A stretch of DNA of 5,847 nt, from the NCBI GenBank assembly GCA_036276115.1, contig DATBEM010000232.1, positions 1 to 5,847 on the forward strand, given 5' to 3'. The notes beneath the pieces are model-generated. The model searched no databases. It saw only the letters and a list, made by a program, of their open reading frames with translations, and had not been told where the DNA came from. The position numbers were made by a program, and so were the translations under genes. Shown piece after piece: positions 5,791 to 5,847 of this stretch. Position 1 is the stretch's first letter. Each line of letters starts with the position of its first letter. The stretch is from Trebonia sp036276115 (GTDB taxonomy: Bacteria > Actinomycetota > Actinomycetes > Streptosporangiales > Streptosporangiaceae).

Positions 5791-5847
5791 GTGACCGACG
5801 GCGATACCGGCAAGTGCGTGTTCTGCGCGATCGTCGCGGGCGAAGTG
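5791..5847 (+). CDS. HIT-family protein, N-terminal fragment (cut at window edge)
   Basis: Nineteen codons from GTG 5791 to the right edge read MTDGDTGKCVFCAIVAGEV. The CxFCxIxxGE pattern (here CVFCAIVAGE) is the classic start of histidine-triad (HIT) nucleotide-binding proteins, where the two cysteines often belong to a zinc site. HIT proteins hydrolyse or transfer nucleotidyl groups from substrates such as adenosine phosphoramidates. The catalytic HxHxH motif lies beyond the window and cannot be checked. The gene is co-directional with the DUF2993 gene 66 bp upstream but appears to have its own promoter and leaderless start. Confidence 0.85.
   Translation, partial: MTDGDTGKCVFCAIVAGEV

Overview
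The window is GC-rich chromosomal DNA from an actinobacterium. This rests on strong G/C bias at third codon positions, several GTG starts, and gene families typical of Actinomycetota: an Rv1747-type FHA-ABC transporter, an LmeA-like DUF2993 protein, and a MurL-type epimerase. I cannot name a genus. No mobile element, CRISPR array, tRNA or rRNA was seen.

Layout. Positions 1-1636 hold two minus-strand genes. One is the 5' part of a probable murL (cut by the window's left edge). Upstream of it is a complete M19 (renal/membrane type) dipeptidase with all metal ligands. They are 87 bp apart in the same direction and may share a transcript. MurL makes the D-Glu of the peptidoglycan stem by epimerising UDP-MurNAc-L-Ala-L-Glu, and M19 enzymes often cleave dipeptides with a D-residue at the C-terminus. 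A link to cell-wall precursor or recycling metabolism is therefore plausible. Positions 1637-1749 carry two hairpins, one terminator-like, and a possible -10 element for the dipeptidase.

Positions 1750-4425 (minus) encode an 891-residue protein with two FHA domains separated by a Tyr/Gln/Pro/Gly-rich repeat linker, an ABCG-like ATPase and a six-helix membrane domain. This is the architecture of Mycobacterium tuberculosis Rv1747. A 138-bp divergent intergenic region (4426-4563) has candidate promoters both ways. Positions 4564-5724 (plus) encode a membrane-anchored DUF2993 protein with a long disordered cytoplasmic tail whose composition resembles the transporter's linker. At the right edge a HIT-family gene begins at 5791, apparently as a leaderless transcript.

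How the genes may work together. In mycobacteria, Rv1747 has been tied to phosphatidylinositol mannoside (PIM) levels under Ser/Thr-kinase control, and LmeA (DUF2993) to elongation of the PIM-derived lipomannan. Divergent placement of homologues of both suggests, as inference, a cell-envelope lipid or lipoglycan module controlled by phospho-signalling. This pairing, with the matching low-complexity tails, is the most interesting aspect of the window.
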